Positions 1-12,233 of a stretch of 64,000 nt of DNA are shown here, in pieces (the first letter of the stretch is position 1; every line of letters begins with the position of its first letter). The stretch is from Colletotrichum lupini (taxonomy: Eukaryota; Ascomycota; Sordariomycetes; Glomerellales; Glomerellaceae). A model generated the notes under the pieces. It was not told where the DNA came from, searched no databases, and was given only the letters and a program-made list of their open reading frames with translations. The DNA is taken from contig NC_064679.1 in NCBI RefSeq assembly GCF_023278565.1, forward strand, positions 2,728,001 to 2,792,000, in the 5' to 3' direction. Made by a program: the position numbers and the translations under genes.

Positions 1-210
1 ACGCGTTGTTCAGGTGGGAATATTAGATACCCCGGGTGAATGGGTGCAGGTAATGGAGAGGTATATCGTCTGGATTTGGCACTCTACTCACAAGGGGTGG
101 AACTCAGGATCGAATGCATGATATGGGAATCATCTGAGGTGGAAATCACGGCAGTAACTCAAGCAAGATATCGGGCATTGCATTGAAGTTTTGATGAGCA
201 TCGTACTCAC

Positions 211-320
211 CACCCTTTGTCCCACGTGTCGATTCGCTCCTTCATGGTCATCGGCTGCCCTTCCAGGAAGAAGCCTCCTTGGTGGCTGGGCGGATGAATA
301 GTAGTATCGGGCTTGACCAT
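211..320 (-). CDS. Possible first exon of an unidentified gene running off the left edge
   Basis: A minus-strand ATG at 320 sits in a good fungal start context (ACAATGG) and opens 36 codons rich in charged and aromatic residues, ending in ...ERIDTWDKG. A consensus GTGAGT donor follows at 210, leaving phase 2. The obvious downstream acceptors in the remaining 200 bp give an early stop, apart from a weak one that stays open to the edge, so the rest of the gene cannot be modelled here. I do not recognise the protein. It could be chance, but start context, composition and donor coincide. Confidence 0.35.
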
Positions 321-2552
321 TGTCGAAGAGATCTTCGTGTTTCGCTATTGCACGAGGTCAGTCGTACTTGAGCCGGCAGTCCGTCTCTCGACTAGATTCG
401 ATTCGATCTCTTTCATGTGTGTTGGCGTTTCAACATGCCAAGGACGCCAGAAGTTGGAGCCTGACCTAAGAAGCAGAATGGTTCGAGAGCCCTTTTTTTT
501 TTTAGAAGAAAAACTGCCTGGGACAAGACTAATCTGGACTCTGCGCCCCGAAAAGAGAGAACAATTGCCTTGTGTTGAACAACTAACCTCAGCACCTCTT
601 TGGGTAATTATAGGCTTAAACTGAATATGCATTTCTTCGTCTTCTGCTATGCGAATTACTCCCAACACCCCCTTTTTTTTTTTTTTTTTTTTTGCGCTCT
701 CATACCTATTGACAAAAGCCGAACGGATTCTTGGAAGCCGAGACGGAGAAAGAATCACGTACTAAACGAAAGCTACTTCAGCGTGAATTATAACCCCCTC
801 CTTTACGGGCAATGGTAGATGGACCAAAGCGACACCGCGAACCACAAACCCTAATCGTGTAAATAACCCACGAGCTCTCTCTGGACTCCGGTGTTCTCTT
901 CCAGAAGGATTAAACACGAGGCAAAAAGGTTTGAAGCCGCGGCAGCGGCGGCGATTAGAGATGGAGCCGGTAGCGGGTACTCGGCCTTCGTGACGCAGAG
1001 CTGCGATGAACGTGTATACATGCGCTCACACACCCAAGACCAAACGTTCTTTGATTCTTGGTTTCATCAGACTTCCACGCCTAGTCGTCTCCGTATTCAT
1101 CAACGTCTATCTTCAGTCTTGGTGAGGACGTTGGGTGAAGAGGAGTGAGTCCACGTAGGAGTTTGTGTGCCGAACCCATGCGAGTACGACCGGCGTATAG
1201 ATTTTGAGGCGTATTGGCAATCCATCAGCCAGTGGACGTTCGTCTCTCACTATATACAGGTCTTTGCTCAAGTGGTCGTGGATATTCCAGTCCCAATTCT
1301 CGGTGCCGGTTCTATGACCGTGCCACATGCGACATGCGTCTCTCTTGGGATGCAATAGCTGTTAGATATCAGTGACTTACATTGTCAGCTGTAAATCGTC
1401 AGCTATAGATTGTTAAAGAAGAATCGGCCTTTGATCATCATTCGAAAAGGTTCAAGTCTTACCAGAGCGAGCTCGTTCGCTATCTTACAAAGTATATTCA
1501 TTCCTCTGATAGTGGCAGCGTTCCTTGTAGGGGCCAGGCTCGCCATGCAAGGTACAAAAGTCTCCCGTCCTTGATGTGGCTGATTGAGATTTCTCCTGCA
1601 GTCTGTAACATACGTATCCCCTTCGTGTTCCCGTCTGGTTGTAACCAGGAAACCTGTATTGATCTCTCTTTCAAACCTTGGCATTCCATATTGATAGACA
1701 TGACGCCAGGCGTTATAGCATGCTCATGTCTCTCAGCTGGTGCTACTCCAAAAAAATGCCAGCTCAGCAAGGCCCGGCCACTGGTCCATGGGTTACAGCT
1801 GATAGTCTTCGCAGTTTGTATCAGGAAATATGTGCCCCATTTCTCACATGACAGAATCGCAGCAGGTCTGCTTTAACTTGCTGGGAGAAAGGGGTTGTAC
1901 TGGGCAGGCTCTTCCGAGGGAGGGAGACGGTTTGTCTAATCGTAGGGTACGCCTTCTAAATTTGTTGGTCTCTTCGTTGATGTCTTCGTTATGGTATACG
2001 TAGTGGTCCACGTAGTCTACAGGAAAGTTGTACGAGTTTCACTCGAGGCTCTGTCGTATGATCACTCATTGAGATGGAAATCAAAACACACAATAGGGAT
2101 CATATGGAATAGCGACGTGTATTACTCGGTATTGATCCTGTGTCTCTCAGATGGCTACCACTCTTCATTCCTCAAATCGAAAGGCTCTAGTTGGCCCATA
2201 TCCCCAGTACTGATAGGAAACGCCTCGCCTTCCTGGGCGGGCATACCCCTTAGACGCCTAACCCGAAGCCCCGCTGCGCTCCGAACCCCCTTTGATTATC
2301 CATCTCCTCCCTATTCGTATCTGATTAATAAGTTGTTCATTATATACCATCACAGGTATCTCCTTTCCAGAGAAAGGGTGGGTATATCTCCTTTTTCGTG
2401 TCCCGCTTCGCTGCCTCATATAACAAATGAAAGAAAGTATCCGTAGGCCAAACACAAACAGACCCGGGTCTGACCCGGGAGAGGATATATAAAACCTGCA
2501 ACTCCGCCCCGGTCTCCGCAAATCGGCATCACGCGTGTCCCGTTCTTTTCCA
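321..2552. other. Intergenic region, no supported gene
   Basis: I see only short overlapping frames without recognisable protein character. A 21-bp poly-T run lies at 673-693. The right end is the 3' flank of the minus-strand metallo-beta-lactamase-fold gene; the left end is probably the promoter of the edge gene. Confidence 0.6.
673..693. repeat. Poly-T homopolymer (21 bp)
   Basis: An uninterrupted run of 21 T on the plus strand. It is a simple repeat likely to vary in length between strains or reads. Confidence 0.95.
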
Positions 2553-3971
2553 TCAGCGGGGCCCATATTTAGCCGTGGTATCAACCGGCGGCAAGCCCCG
2601 TCCCCTCGCCCGCCCCTTCAACCCCTTTCCGTTCCCAAGCAGACTCTTGGACAACGAAGACGAAGACGAAGGCGGAGGGGAGGAGAGAACCCCCGCGCCG
2701 GGCTCAACGTTCCAGACGCCTTCCCTCGTCATGGCGACCTCCTCGCCGACGCCGAGGACAAGAACGTCGGTGCTCTTGGACCCCTTGGCCTTGTCCCTCT
2801 TGTCCTGGTCGCTAGCCCTCTCGCGATCCAGCCTGTCGCCGCGCTTTCTTTCCCCCGAAGAAGAAGAAGAAGAAGAATGATGGGTGACCTGCTTCTGGGT
2901 ATACTTCTTCGTCCGCAGCATCTTCGTCACCAACCCCCTGACATCCTTATCCCCGTCGTGCGTGCTCACCCACGCCCTCGCCCCGAGCGCCGCCGCAGTC
3001 TCCTGGCCCGCCGGCATGCCCGCCGAGATATTCCCGCCGAGCCACCAGGGATTCGACACGGTATCGAAGCAGTGCAGCAGCGCCGTCAGCGGCAGCGCGG
3101 CCTCGGCTTTGAGGTGCGTGTGGGCGTACTTCTCCAGGCAGCGGTACGAGATGCCGTGCGGCGAAAAGATGAGCGAGACGGCTCGTCGGTCGCGGGCGTC
3201 TGGGGTGATGGACGCGGCGGACCGGACGGAGCGCAGGGACCGGCTGCTGGGCGGTGTCTCGGGCGGCGTCGGCAGGCTGAGGTAGGCGGACGAGTTCTTT
3301 GTCTTTTGGTGGTGGTGGTGAGATCCAGATCCCAATCGAAGGGACGAGGCGCTGGCCGTGGTCCGTAGCGAGACTGGTGTTCTTGGGGGCGTCATGAGGT
3401 GAGGGAACCGCGGCCACGTCGGTGGCGGGCGGTACGTGATGCCGATGGCGGCGTGCAAGCCCTTGAAGTCCCTCCGCTGTGGGATAAAGGCGACTGTGAC
3501 CTCACCCGGCTCGCCGCCCGGGAAAAAGGGAGGCACCTTCACCCGGATGACCGTCTGCTTCCCCGTGGCCTGCGGATCTTCCCACCGCGGAATCGCAAAG
3601 ACCTTATCCTTGTCGAAGTACTTCCAGCTCCGGATCACCTTGGCCGCCGCCGGTTCCGCCAATATCAGCGTCCTGGTGCCGCTGGCCGGGAGCTGGCGGA
3701 GCGTTGCCTCATTGCAGTGGTCGCTCTTGTGCTGGCTGATGATGACGAGGTCGGGCTCCGGGAGATGCTGTAGGGAGCACACGCATGGGCACTCCTTGTG
3801 TGTTGCGGTTGACAGGATCGAGTGAAATATGGTGGAAGGCCCTGTGATCCATGGGTCCATCAAAATTCTGAACGGTCTTGGAGCAATGCCAGGAAGTGAC
3901 TCGGGCACAATGGGCTCAAAGGTGAGGAGGAAGGAAGCATCCGCATTGAGCTGCTTCACAGTCAACGCCAT
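2553..3971 (-). CDS. Metallo-beta-lactamase-fold protein with divergent metal motif
   Basis: Single-exon frame of 472 aa from the ATG at 3971 (MALTVKQLNAD); the frame is open 44 codons further upstream, but that extension reads like untranslated leader. The N-terminal half has the metallo-beta-lactamase layout: a beta-rich start, LMDPW at about 38-41, then S-Q-H-K-S-D-H-C at 79-86 where metal-binding members have S-H-x-H-x-D-H. Only the D84-H85 pair of the classical motif is kept. Later G-I-S-Y-R and W-W-L-G-G-N segments fit the C-terminal part of the fold. Serine-, proline- and histidine-rich low-complexity stretches interrupt the domain, and the last ~120 residues are basic and disordered. 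UlaG-like fungal MBL proteins are the nearest family I can name; the substrate is unknown and hydrolase activity is uncertain because of the altered motif. Confidence 0.8.
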   Translation of the reverse strand: MALTVKQLNADASFLLTFEPIVPESLPGIAPRPFRILMDPWITGPSTIFHSILSTATHKECPCVCSLQHLPEPDLVIISQHKSDHCNEATLRQLPASGTRTLILAEPAAAKVIRSWKYFDKDKVFAIPRWEDPQATGKQTVIRVKVPPFFPGGEPGEVTVAFIPQRRDFKGLHAAIGITYRPPPTWPRFPHLMTPPRTPVSLRTTASASSLRLGSGSHHHHQKTKNSSAYLSLPTPPETPPSSRSLRSVRSAASITPDARDRRAVSLIFSPHGISYRCLEKYAHTHLKAEAALPLTALLHCFDTVSNPWWLGGNISAGMPAGQETAAALGARAWVSTHDGDKDVRGLVTKMLRTKKYTQKQVTHHSSSSSSSGERKRGDRLDRERASDQDKRDKAKGSKSTDVLVLGVGEEVAMTREGVWNVEPGAGVLSSPPPSSSSSLSKSLLGNGKGLKGRARGRGLPPVDTTAKYGPR

Positions 3972-6429
3972 AGCTCGGAAAAGGTGTATAAGAACGAACA
4001 AAAACAAGAACGAATGACACTGCGAACTCGGCCAATTTGATATGAGGGTATTGCTACTGAGCAATGGTCTGCCAGAGGAAACTGAACGCAAAAAAGAAAA
4101 CAAAGCAGAGAGGTCAATTAGATATGGTCCATGACAGCGGGAATGTCTGGAGGGGAGGGCGCGTCGGGACGCAACTCTGGGGATGCGTAGCCGTGAATGA
4201 TCGGACGTGGAGAAGGGCCTTTAGGGAAACGCGAGGCGATTTCAGGAAACTTTTCCTTGGCCAGATTAGAAACATGGCCCTTGTAACGCCAATTCGCCAG
4301 TCCGCCAACGCAAGCACGGCAAAGCTGGCGAGAGGGTCAGAGCATTGTGGTCGGATCTTGAATAGATCAATAGGCTAAGGGCAAGTTAACGCGAGGTGCT
4401 CAGACTTCCGGGGGCCCGGCCGTGGAGGATATGACGACCGCTATGTGTGAACGGCCCGGCTACGGGCTGCGTGGAGAGGTCGCCAAGTTCGGTCAAGGTC
4501 GGAGGCTGAAACTCTGGAGGCAGTGCCATTTTTTTTGGTCTAGAAACTTGAGGGTGCGTCCCTTGCAGACAATTTCTTCGCTCCGGTCCAGTTCAGGCGA
4601 AGCGTCTTTAGGATATACCCACCATTCCGTTTCCTTGACCGATGCCACTGGTCAAAAAGCCATCATCACTCGTCGAAGGCTCGAAGCAGATGAAGCAGAC
4701 GAGTTTCTATAGAGCTTCTTGGCAACAAAGGTCCATCTGTAAGGTCTGTGCGCTACACCTCGAGGGGCTGATCAACGAGCACTTGTGACAAGTTTGTTTG
4801 GGATCTCGAAGATGGTGGGCTTTGATTGGACGAGGTCGAATTCGGACGACGCAGGGCAAAAGAGATCCGGGATGGTTTTCAAGTCGATTCGAGTTGCCAA
4901 ATGTTAAGATGGCAGCGGGCCGCCGACTCGGGTGCAAAGACAATGGAGATGCTTCCACTGAGGCCTCATGCAGTGCAGGATTGACAGCTGGCTGTTGCGG
5001 CTGGAGCAGTTCCGGCTACCCCTTAGGAGGTGGGAGGCAAGGGATGACTGACCCATCGTCGTCCAGACCGCGGGAACAAGAGTTTCTAGCGGTGAGTTGG
5101 AAATTTCTACACTGACTATAGCTTGAGGCGAAAGACGTCAGTAGGTTGCCATTCTGCCCTAGAAGTGGATGCAGTCTGTAGAAGCCATGGGCTGGTTCTG
5201 GTTTTGGCAGAGGGGGCTCCGGAAGCAGGAAAATCGACCGTTTTCAAGAAGCCGAGTCAGGTACGGTTCACAAAACGTGATGAGCAGTGGGCCCATGGCT
5301 CATCTGTCGTCCACATGATGGAGTCTAGAGGTCATACTATAACGGGGGACGGCAGACCTCGTTCGGAGTTTGACGCTGTCGGGGATATCCTGTCCCTTGA
5401 AAACGAGACGCCGTGAGTCGAATAGGAGGTCGGATGTATGGGAAGACAGGTTCAAACTGTGTATCGTGTGCATCGGGATGCTGGCGAGGCACAGTAATCC
5501 GATGGAAAGCTTACTGGGTTCCTTTGACTTGCAATCGAATGTCATCACCCCTAAAGAAGCTTGGCTTGAAGGACAGTGACAACGTTGCGGCTTCGAGGTT
5601 ACGACAGCAGTCGTAAACATAGTCGGTGTCACCGACTAGACGTACTCTTGATTGACCGCCATGTCTCGGAAGACAGGGAGCGAGGCGGCAGATCAGGAGG
5701 CTGATGGACGGTTGGGTGAGGATACCGTGCTAGTGGTAAGAAAAGTGAATCGAAGAAAAAAAAACCAGAGAGAAAAAATTCCAGCATGCATGTGACAAGC
5801 ACCAAAGGAGTGCTTCTCGAACTTGTCTCGGGTTCTCTCACTCCCCACTAGGTTGCTACCAGTCACCCGCTAGAGAATCTTGAGTCTGTAGCACGACAGA
5901 AGGCAAGCTTGAGTGGCTGCTGCTGCGGTCCTGCGGGCCATTTCCGCCGACTTCAAGAAATCTCGGACCCGTGCAAGCTCGCCGTATCCTAAGACTAGCG
6001 TAGGTTCGCAATAACCCGGACTAAACGTGTAATTTGGGCGAACAAGTCTTTTGACGGGAATGTTCCCTAAGCAAGTTACCTTACTCGCAAGCAATGGAAG
6101 TACTTGTGGGAGTGTACGCGGCGCTGTAGTTGAAAGGACTCGCTCTACTCTGACTGTAGCCTTCGTGAATGCTTCTAGAGGTTGGCGTTCAGAAATTTGC
6201 GAACGGCCACAGTCATTCAAGAAGCAGCACCAGCTCGACAAGACAGGGGGAGATGAAGCTCCAGGTGATATCCTGTAGCTTTTGCTGGTTCTGGTAAAGT
6301 CGCGTGGGATTGCTTTGGAGGAGCTTTATTGTCAAAGCTGTCAGCCCTCGCTTGTGGTTGGTTGGCGGTCTCTTATCAGCGGTTGAGCTCGCGTCCAGGA
6401 CCTTATCCCCCGCACCCTCCATGCCTCCC

Positions 6430-6433
<4 letters not shown>

Positions 6434-6462
<29 letters not shown>
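6434..6462. repeat. (CT)n microsatellite
   Basis: Near-perfect CT dinucleotide tract of about 29 bp in intergenic DNA. Confidence 0.95.
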
Positions 6463-6464
<2 letters not shown>

Positions 6465-9400
6465 GTACCAGCTAGGAGGAGCTGAGCAGGACGGGCGGTG
6501 ACTGTCACCGAAGTGCCAACAGGCCGCTGGGTGCGGTATCAGCTCGTAATTAGGTCCGTTCGTGACTGACTTTTGCGGCGGCAGAGGGGGGCAGAAAGGC
6601 GGGGTTTATTCACCGCTTTCTTCATTTTTCTCTCATCAGCGCCAAGCTCGATCTCGTTGCTCTCGGTGACAGTAGTTGGTCCTCTTTGGGGCCATTTCGG
6701 CATTCATGAAACCATTCGAACTGCGGCTAATAAGTGCCTCCTAACCCAGCCTGACCAGGTAGCTCCTACTAGGGTAGGTGCTTGAGCGATGCAGCCGCCA
6801 GCGGCATAGGGGGAGGCGTTCGTGTAACGTTCCGTGGGCCATCACGAGATGGTGGCCCCGATTTAGTCCGATTTGAGGGTCCCGACTTGCTGTGTAGGTA
6901 TGGGTACTTGAAGAGAAAAAAAATGCTGTCTGCATGGCACCCGTGCCTAGGTGAAGCATCAATCGATGAAATGACTCTGTAACCGAGTCCACGGGTGAGT
7001 CGAGATTCGTGTCTGTCAAACTCGGGGGCCAATCATTGCTTCTTCCCTGAAGAACATTATTGAAAACAAAGGCCAGAAGAAAGCACGACCCAGGCCAAGC
7101 AGTGTGATGTCACTTTAGTGCTTCGAGGGAGTATGGCTGAATCAATACCCGCTTTAGCTGCAAGTGCTGTCTACGGTTCCGAAGTGCCAGCCGCCCAGTC
7201 GGTCAGGGTCCAGGGGGGGTGTAAGTTGTAAGTGGCAAAAGAGAAGAATGTGGCAGAGGAAAATATGGTCGCGAGTTGGGAGGTTTGAGGAAAAGGTACA
7301 ATTGGCTGCGGGCTTGTGAGTCGTTGCTCAGAGTTGGTCGAGAGAGGGCTGACTAGCCAAGAGCGATTGTTTTCCGTCCGGATAACTAAGGTATACTGTT
7401 TGACAGCCTGCCATTGGTAATCCTGTCTGACTTATTCAAGTAAGCTGATACATGGCCCCAGGGGAGGTAAAAAGGCCGAGAGAGATGGTAGCGCAAAGGC
7501 GGCATCTGAACAAGGCTTTTTGGGGCTCTGGCCGAGGAGCTCTCAGGTATTCTTTGAGCAGGCGCCACCTCGGTGAAAAGCCGTGGTTTCGGGATGCAGC
7601 TGGCAGCTGGTGCTTATTTCCAAAGAGGTTGGTTTGGCGAGGGAAGACGAAAGTGGATCAAGTCAGCCTGCAGGCTTAATTTTTTTCCTTCTGATCTCAA
7701 CATCGGATTCTGGTGTCGGCCGGCCGGATGGCTTTGGGAGTTGAATTTTTCTCGCCTTTGGTTGAACTTTTTTTTTTCGTTGCTGGATAGAATCTGCCGA
7801 TTGTTGATAGGTCGAGGTGAAGAGGATGCAAGGCGAAGAACAGGAGGGTCCTCGCCGAATGTGGGGACCTTCCCTGGCAATTTCAATACGTACCCCCCTT
7901 GTCTGCGCAACAGCTTTGCTCATCGCGGCATGGGGCGGAAGGAGAAAAAAAAAAGAGCAAAAACATAGGTTCCTATCTACTACGTAGGTACCTGCTCGTA
8001 CCTGCTCGATGAGGAAGTATTCGTACGTATTTCTGACCTTATCCGTTATGACTTTTTTATCATGTCTGCAGGATCAAAATTCGCTTTCTCTGCCTTGACA
8101 TCCAAATCCCTGGAAGCTTCGTTGCATCTACACTAGGCATGAAAGGACAAGGTAGCTGTGGATAGGCAGGTTGACGTGCTGAAGAGCTCCCTGGGCCCTG
8201 CGTATTCCTTGTGTAATACATAGCGGCAATGGAGCTGCATCGCAGAAGACGACAAAAGAAGAGTGTTAGTTACAGAGCAAGAGAGAGGAGGGGGGAAAAA
8301 TTGATTGTTGCAGATATCCACATCCATCTTGACCTTCACCGTACCGATTACACACCAGGCGTGCTGCATGTTTCCGTACTCCCTACAGATTCTTTGTCTT
8401 CTTCTCTTTCTCACTCTTCCCAAGCTCTGTCCTAATCCCCACCCCATCAAGCCCGCCTTCCCTCTCCGCTTGTGGAGCAGACGATTCGCGCCAACGTCCA
8501 CGGGTCGGGGGGTAAGGTCTCCACCGATGCGTGCTTTGGAGGCGCTGCAGACGCTACAGATGCCACGGACTTGCTGCAGCTCCAGGGTTCACCTTTGCAA
8601 GAAAATACTTCCAACTTGTCGAGGCAAGGCAAGGGCCCTGCATGTAGTGTACGGAGTAGGTAGTGTATGGTGTGGGCGGTGCCTTGGTGCTTCGGGCTGC
8701 CTGATGCCGACTCCTCCGCTGGCCCGTGTCCCCGTTCCCAATGCCCAACGGCAGCCCCGATCATGCTTCTCCTTGTAGAAGGACCGTTCATCGCTTTTAT
8801 TCCGGAGATTTGGTCTGGGCCTGCTCATCTGGCCACGGCAATGCAATCGCAAAGCGGTAAAATTAGCTCTTGAACTGATCAAACGAAGCAATGAACCAAA
8901 AAGTGATACTGTTCATGTTTATGCGCAAAGAGCAGGTAGCTATGCTGGGCTGCGTTGTGCACATTATTCGCCAAGCCAAAAAGCACGACGGAAAAGAGCT
9001 CAGAATAGGTAGGTACCGTATGGATAGTCAAAAGAAAGCCTCGCTTCGCTTAGAGGGTACACGCGCAATGCTATCCGCACTTGCGGGTACAGCGTATCTC
9101 TGAAGTCTGTGATTGCCCAGGAAGCTACGAAGACAGAGTGACAGAGTTGAGTACACTACAGTGCTCCGTACACCATCTGGGGCCCCTCCCCGTTAGCTGG
9201 GATGTCAACGTGACGACCAGCGGGGATCCAAGCAGCGGGCAGACGTCGACCGAGGTCAGGACCACGTCCGACCAGTAAGCGGAGGCGAGAATGAACCAGG
9301 GGTCCAGCTCCGCTATGCTGCGGGAGGAGGAGGAGTATCTAGGTAGGAGAAGTGAGATGGGCGAATGCAAGCTGCCACCACGCCGCAGCAAGGCAAGGCA

Positions 9401-9894
9401 AGACGCAAGACATGCGAGCAGACAAGAAGCCTTTCGCCTTGGCCTCGGAGCTTGACTCTGTGAAGCATCCTGTTGGCATAGGAGTACTCGAGGACAAAGT
9501 AATGTAGGTGTCCGTATGGAAGGCATGATTGTGCTTCCAAGTTCGGATCATGGAGCGACGACGGGAGTTGGCAACGGTTGAAGGGTGGGGCGAGCAAGGC
9601 GAAGAACTCAGAGTAGTCAAGCTTGGGGCCCGTGGTGAGTTGGTGACAGACTTTGCGAGTTACTTCCCTGTTGCCAGCCCTGAGCGTCGTGGGAAGAAGG
9701 TACGACCGGGAAGGAAAAAGGAAAAGAAAGAGGCAGGCACAGGCAAGCTTGCTCAACTTTCAAGAGCTCCCCTGTGATGCGGCAAGGACCTCTTTCCACT
9801 GTCAACCACTCGCAAGCTCCGAAAAGAAAGAGCAAAGCAAAGCAGCCCACTTCCTGCCCTGTTCCCACCCCACCCCCCTCCTTCTCTCCTTCCC

Positions 9895-9985
9895 CTTGCT
9901 GTTGCTCTCGCTCTTGCTCCTGCTCTTGCTATTGCTCTTGCTGTTGCTCCTCCTCCCCGCTACCTGCTCCTGCTCCTGCTCGTCC
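9895..9985. repeat. Imperfect CTN trinucleotide tract
   Basis: About 90 bp of repeated GCT/TGC/CTC triplets. It makes a leucine-run frame on the plus strand and a serine/lysine-run frame on the minus strand, which are compositional artefacts rather than genes. Confidence 0.8.
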
Positions 9986-12233
9986 ACCACAGGCTGTCAA
10001 TTGCTTCCCTGTCACACCCCCTCCTTCTCAATTCCTCGACCTCGTCCTCCCCCTCCTCTTTCCTCCGCCATGCAAGTCCTCCACCCGATTGTCTCGACTC
10101 GAATCTTGCCTGGTTCTGCATCCACGCCCCCTGCCTCGTTCTCATCCTCCTGCCCTCCTTTTCCCCTTCTTCTTCTTCTTCCATCCCCCTCTTCCCACAG
10201 ACCCTGGGGTCAACCAAGCCAATCCAATCCACTAGACACACTCGATCCCCCATCGAGTCATTGATCTTTCCCACCAACGCCAACCAATTGTCGGCTCTTG
10301 ACATCGTCGGCGGGTCGACTTGCCGACCTTTTCCCCTACCTTACAGTACGTATAGGTACGTCTTGTTCCTTCCCCTGCGCTTTTCGACTGAAATGCTCTC
10401 CATCCATCCCACTGCTGACCCCCCGAGCTTTGAGGTTACCCTCCTGTCATTGGAAGATGACGCCGTAGCCCGGTGGTACCTTGAATGAGCACCAAGCTGG
10501 TGTCGTTATACAGTAGCTCTGCCGAATCTTCCAAGCACCCAAACCCAAGCAATAGCGGAAGCGGCAGCGGTAGCAACAGCAAAAGCAGAAACAGAGACTC
10601 GCGGTCCCACGGGCGTCAACTGGTTATGGCTGCCGCCATTCTCGGACAAGTCAGGCACCTCGTGGTGCAATCTTTTTCATCCAACAAAGAGAAGAGGCGG
10701 AATGACTGACTCGAGAAGAAACATCTTGTTACTCGTCTCTCGGAGCAATACGTTTAGCCCATCGGACATGTTTCCAGGTTCAACAGCCCAGCCCAATGAG
10801 CCCAGTGTCTTGGAAAGCTCGGCCTCGGCGACCAGCCGTGTGTCACTTGCCATGCAACGAGCTGGCGAAGCCGACTAGATCCTTCTGAAGCTGGCGGTGA
10901 TGAAGCTTCAAAGCCTCTGCTTGGCTGATCACTTACACCATCTCGCGTCACCGTACCGACCGCCGCCGCCGCCCCTCAGAACAGTGCTCGTCTAGCAGCG
11001 GCAGATGGTAAAAAATGTTGATTACTCGTAGCTGACAGTCTGGCGACTGGTGACATTGACGCCGTCTGCCACGGGCCCAACCTTGAGGTGGACTTAGGCT
11101 CACCTAACCATGCGACGAATACCAAGTCTTACCTCACAGCTTGTCAGCTGTTCACCTCTGTCGCTCCCCAAACCGACTACTTCCTTGCTCCTTGTACCTT
11201 GCGGCCACACCCTCGCTCGTCCGTCTCCTTGTTCGCGGCTGATAATATCCCTTTTCATCTGCATCTTTCATCACATCTGCTTCAGGTGTGCTGTATCCGT
11301 AGAAGCAAGCCCAGAAGCAGCATAGGCCCAGGCACAGAAAAGGTACGAGCGCGCAACTCAATTATCATGGCAACACTTTCGGCGTGCGAAGCAAGCAAGG
11401 TAGGTAGGTAGCTAGAAGCCTTTCCTACAACATTGGTAGCCGTAGATCGGATTGGAGCTGTATTCGTCGGCGGCTTTTGGATCTTGTCTTGCTTTCGTCG
11501 ATTCAGCCATTGCTTACCTACCTTACCTAGGTACTCTCTACTGTCCAAGACTAAGGCAGAGTAAGTACATGAACGAGTGAGAGAAGAACAGGCAAGGTTT
11601 TACCAGACTCCGAACCAAGCTCCCTCCTTGCTCACACACCTTGCTATCATCCGTCCGTACTTCTTTTGCCTAGCCGTGTAAGTAGGGACTCATTTGGCTA
11701 CAGATCATGCTGCGTAATAACTGGCCTTATGTGACTGGGCTGCGACCATGATGTACCTGGGTGAGCAAGGTAAGGCAAGGCAAGGTAGCTTGTCCTGACC
11801 TGACCTGACCTGGACCTGCCCTGGGTACCTTCCATGAGATACCCACCAGACCGAGCCACACCCCTACCTAGCCCGTCCAGTACCTCTCTTTTCCCCATTA
11901 CCGCTACTTACTGCTTTCGGTCAACTTCCCTTCTGCCCCCAAAATCAGGTTCCTTCTCTTCCTCTTCCTCCCCGTCCTTTCCTCCCCCTCCATTACACCT
12001 TGTTCTTCGAAACACTCTTTGTAACACGCCTCAAGACGAGAGCTTCCAGAGCTCTAGACTCTTGCTCACCAAATATCGCAGCCTTTTGTCGAACCGTCAA
12101 ATGCTCAAGCTCCAACATATTCAGTCGCCTTCAATTGACCTCGCTTCGCGATACGCTACGACAGTAACAGCACTTATCGCTCCTCACCCCGCTCAGTATC
12201 GATACCAGCCCTCAAGCGCATGGTGGGGTCAAG

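Larger units (their letters stand above)
3972..12233. other. 8.3-kb gene-poor region upstream of the zinc-finger gene
   Basis: No frame here looks like a protein; the longest ones follow simple repeats. The region holds a (CT)n tract at 6434-6462, a CTN-rich run at about 9895-9985, an AGGCA/CTGAC short-repeat patch at 11765-11815, and repeated TAGGTAC/ACCTAGGT-type motifs (for example 7986-7993, 9007-9014, 11400-11411, 11516-11532). The last 1-2 kb is pyrimidine-rich, as in long fungal leaders. It may contain regulatory DNA, a long 5' leader or a non-coding transcript, but sequence alone does not show which. Confidence 0.55.

Noticed and set aside
9653..10264. 203-codon frame with long leucine runs
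   Set aside because: Product of a CTN simple-repeat tract; no domain.
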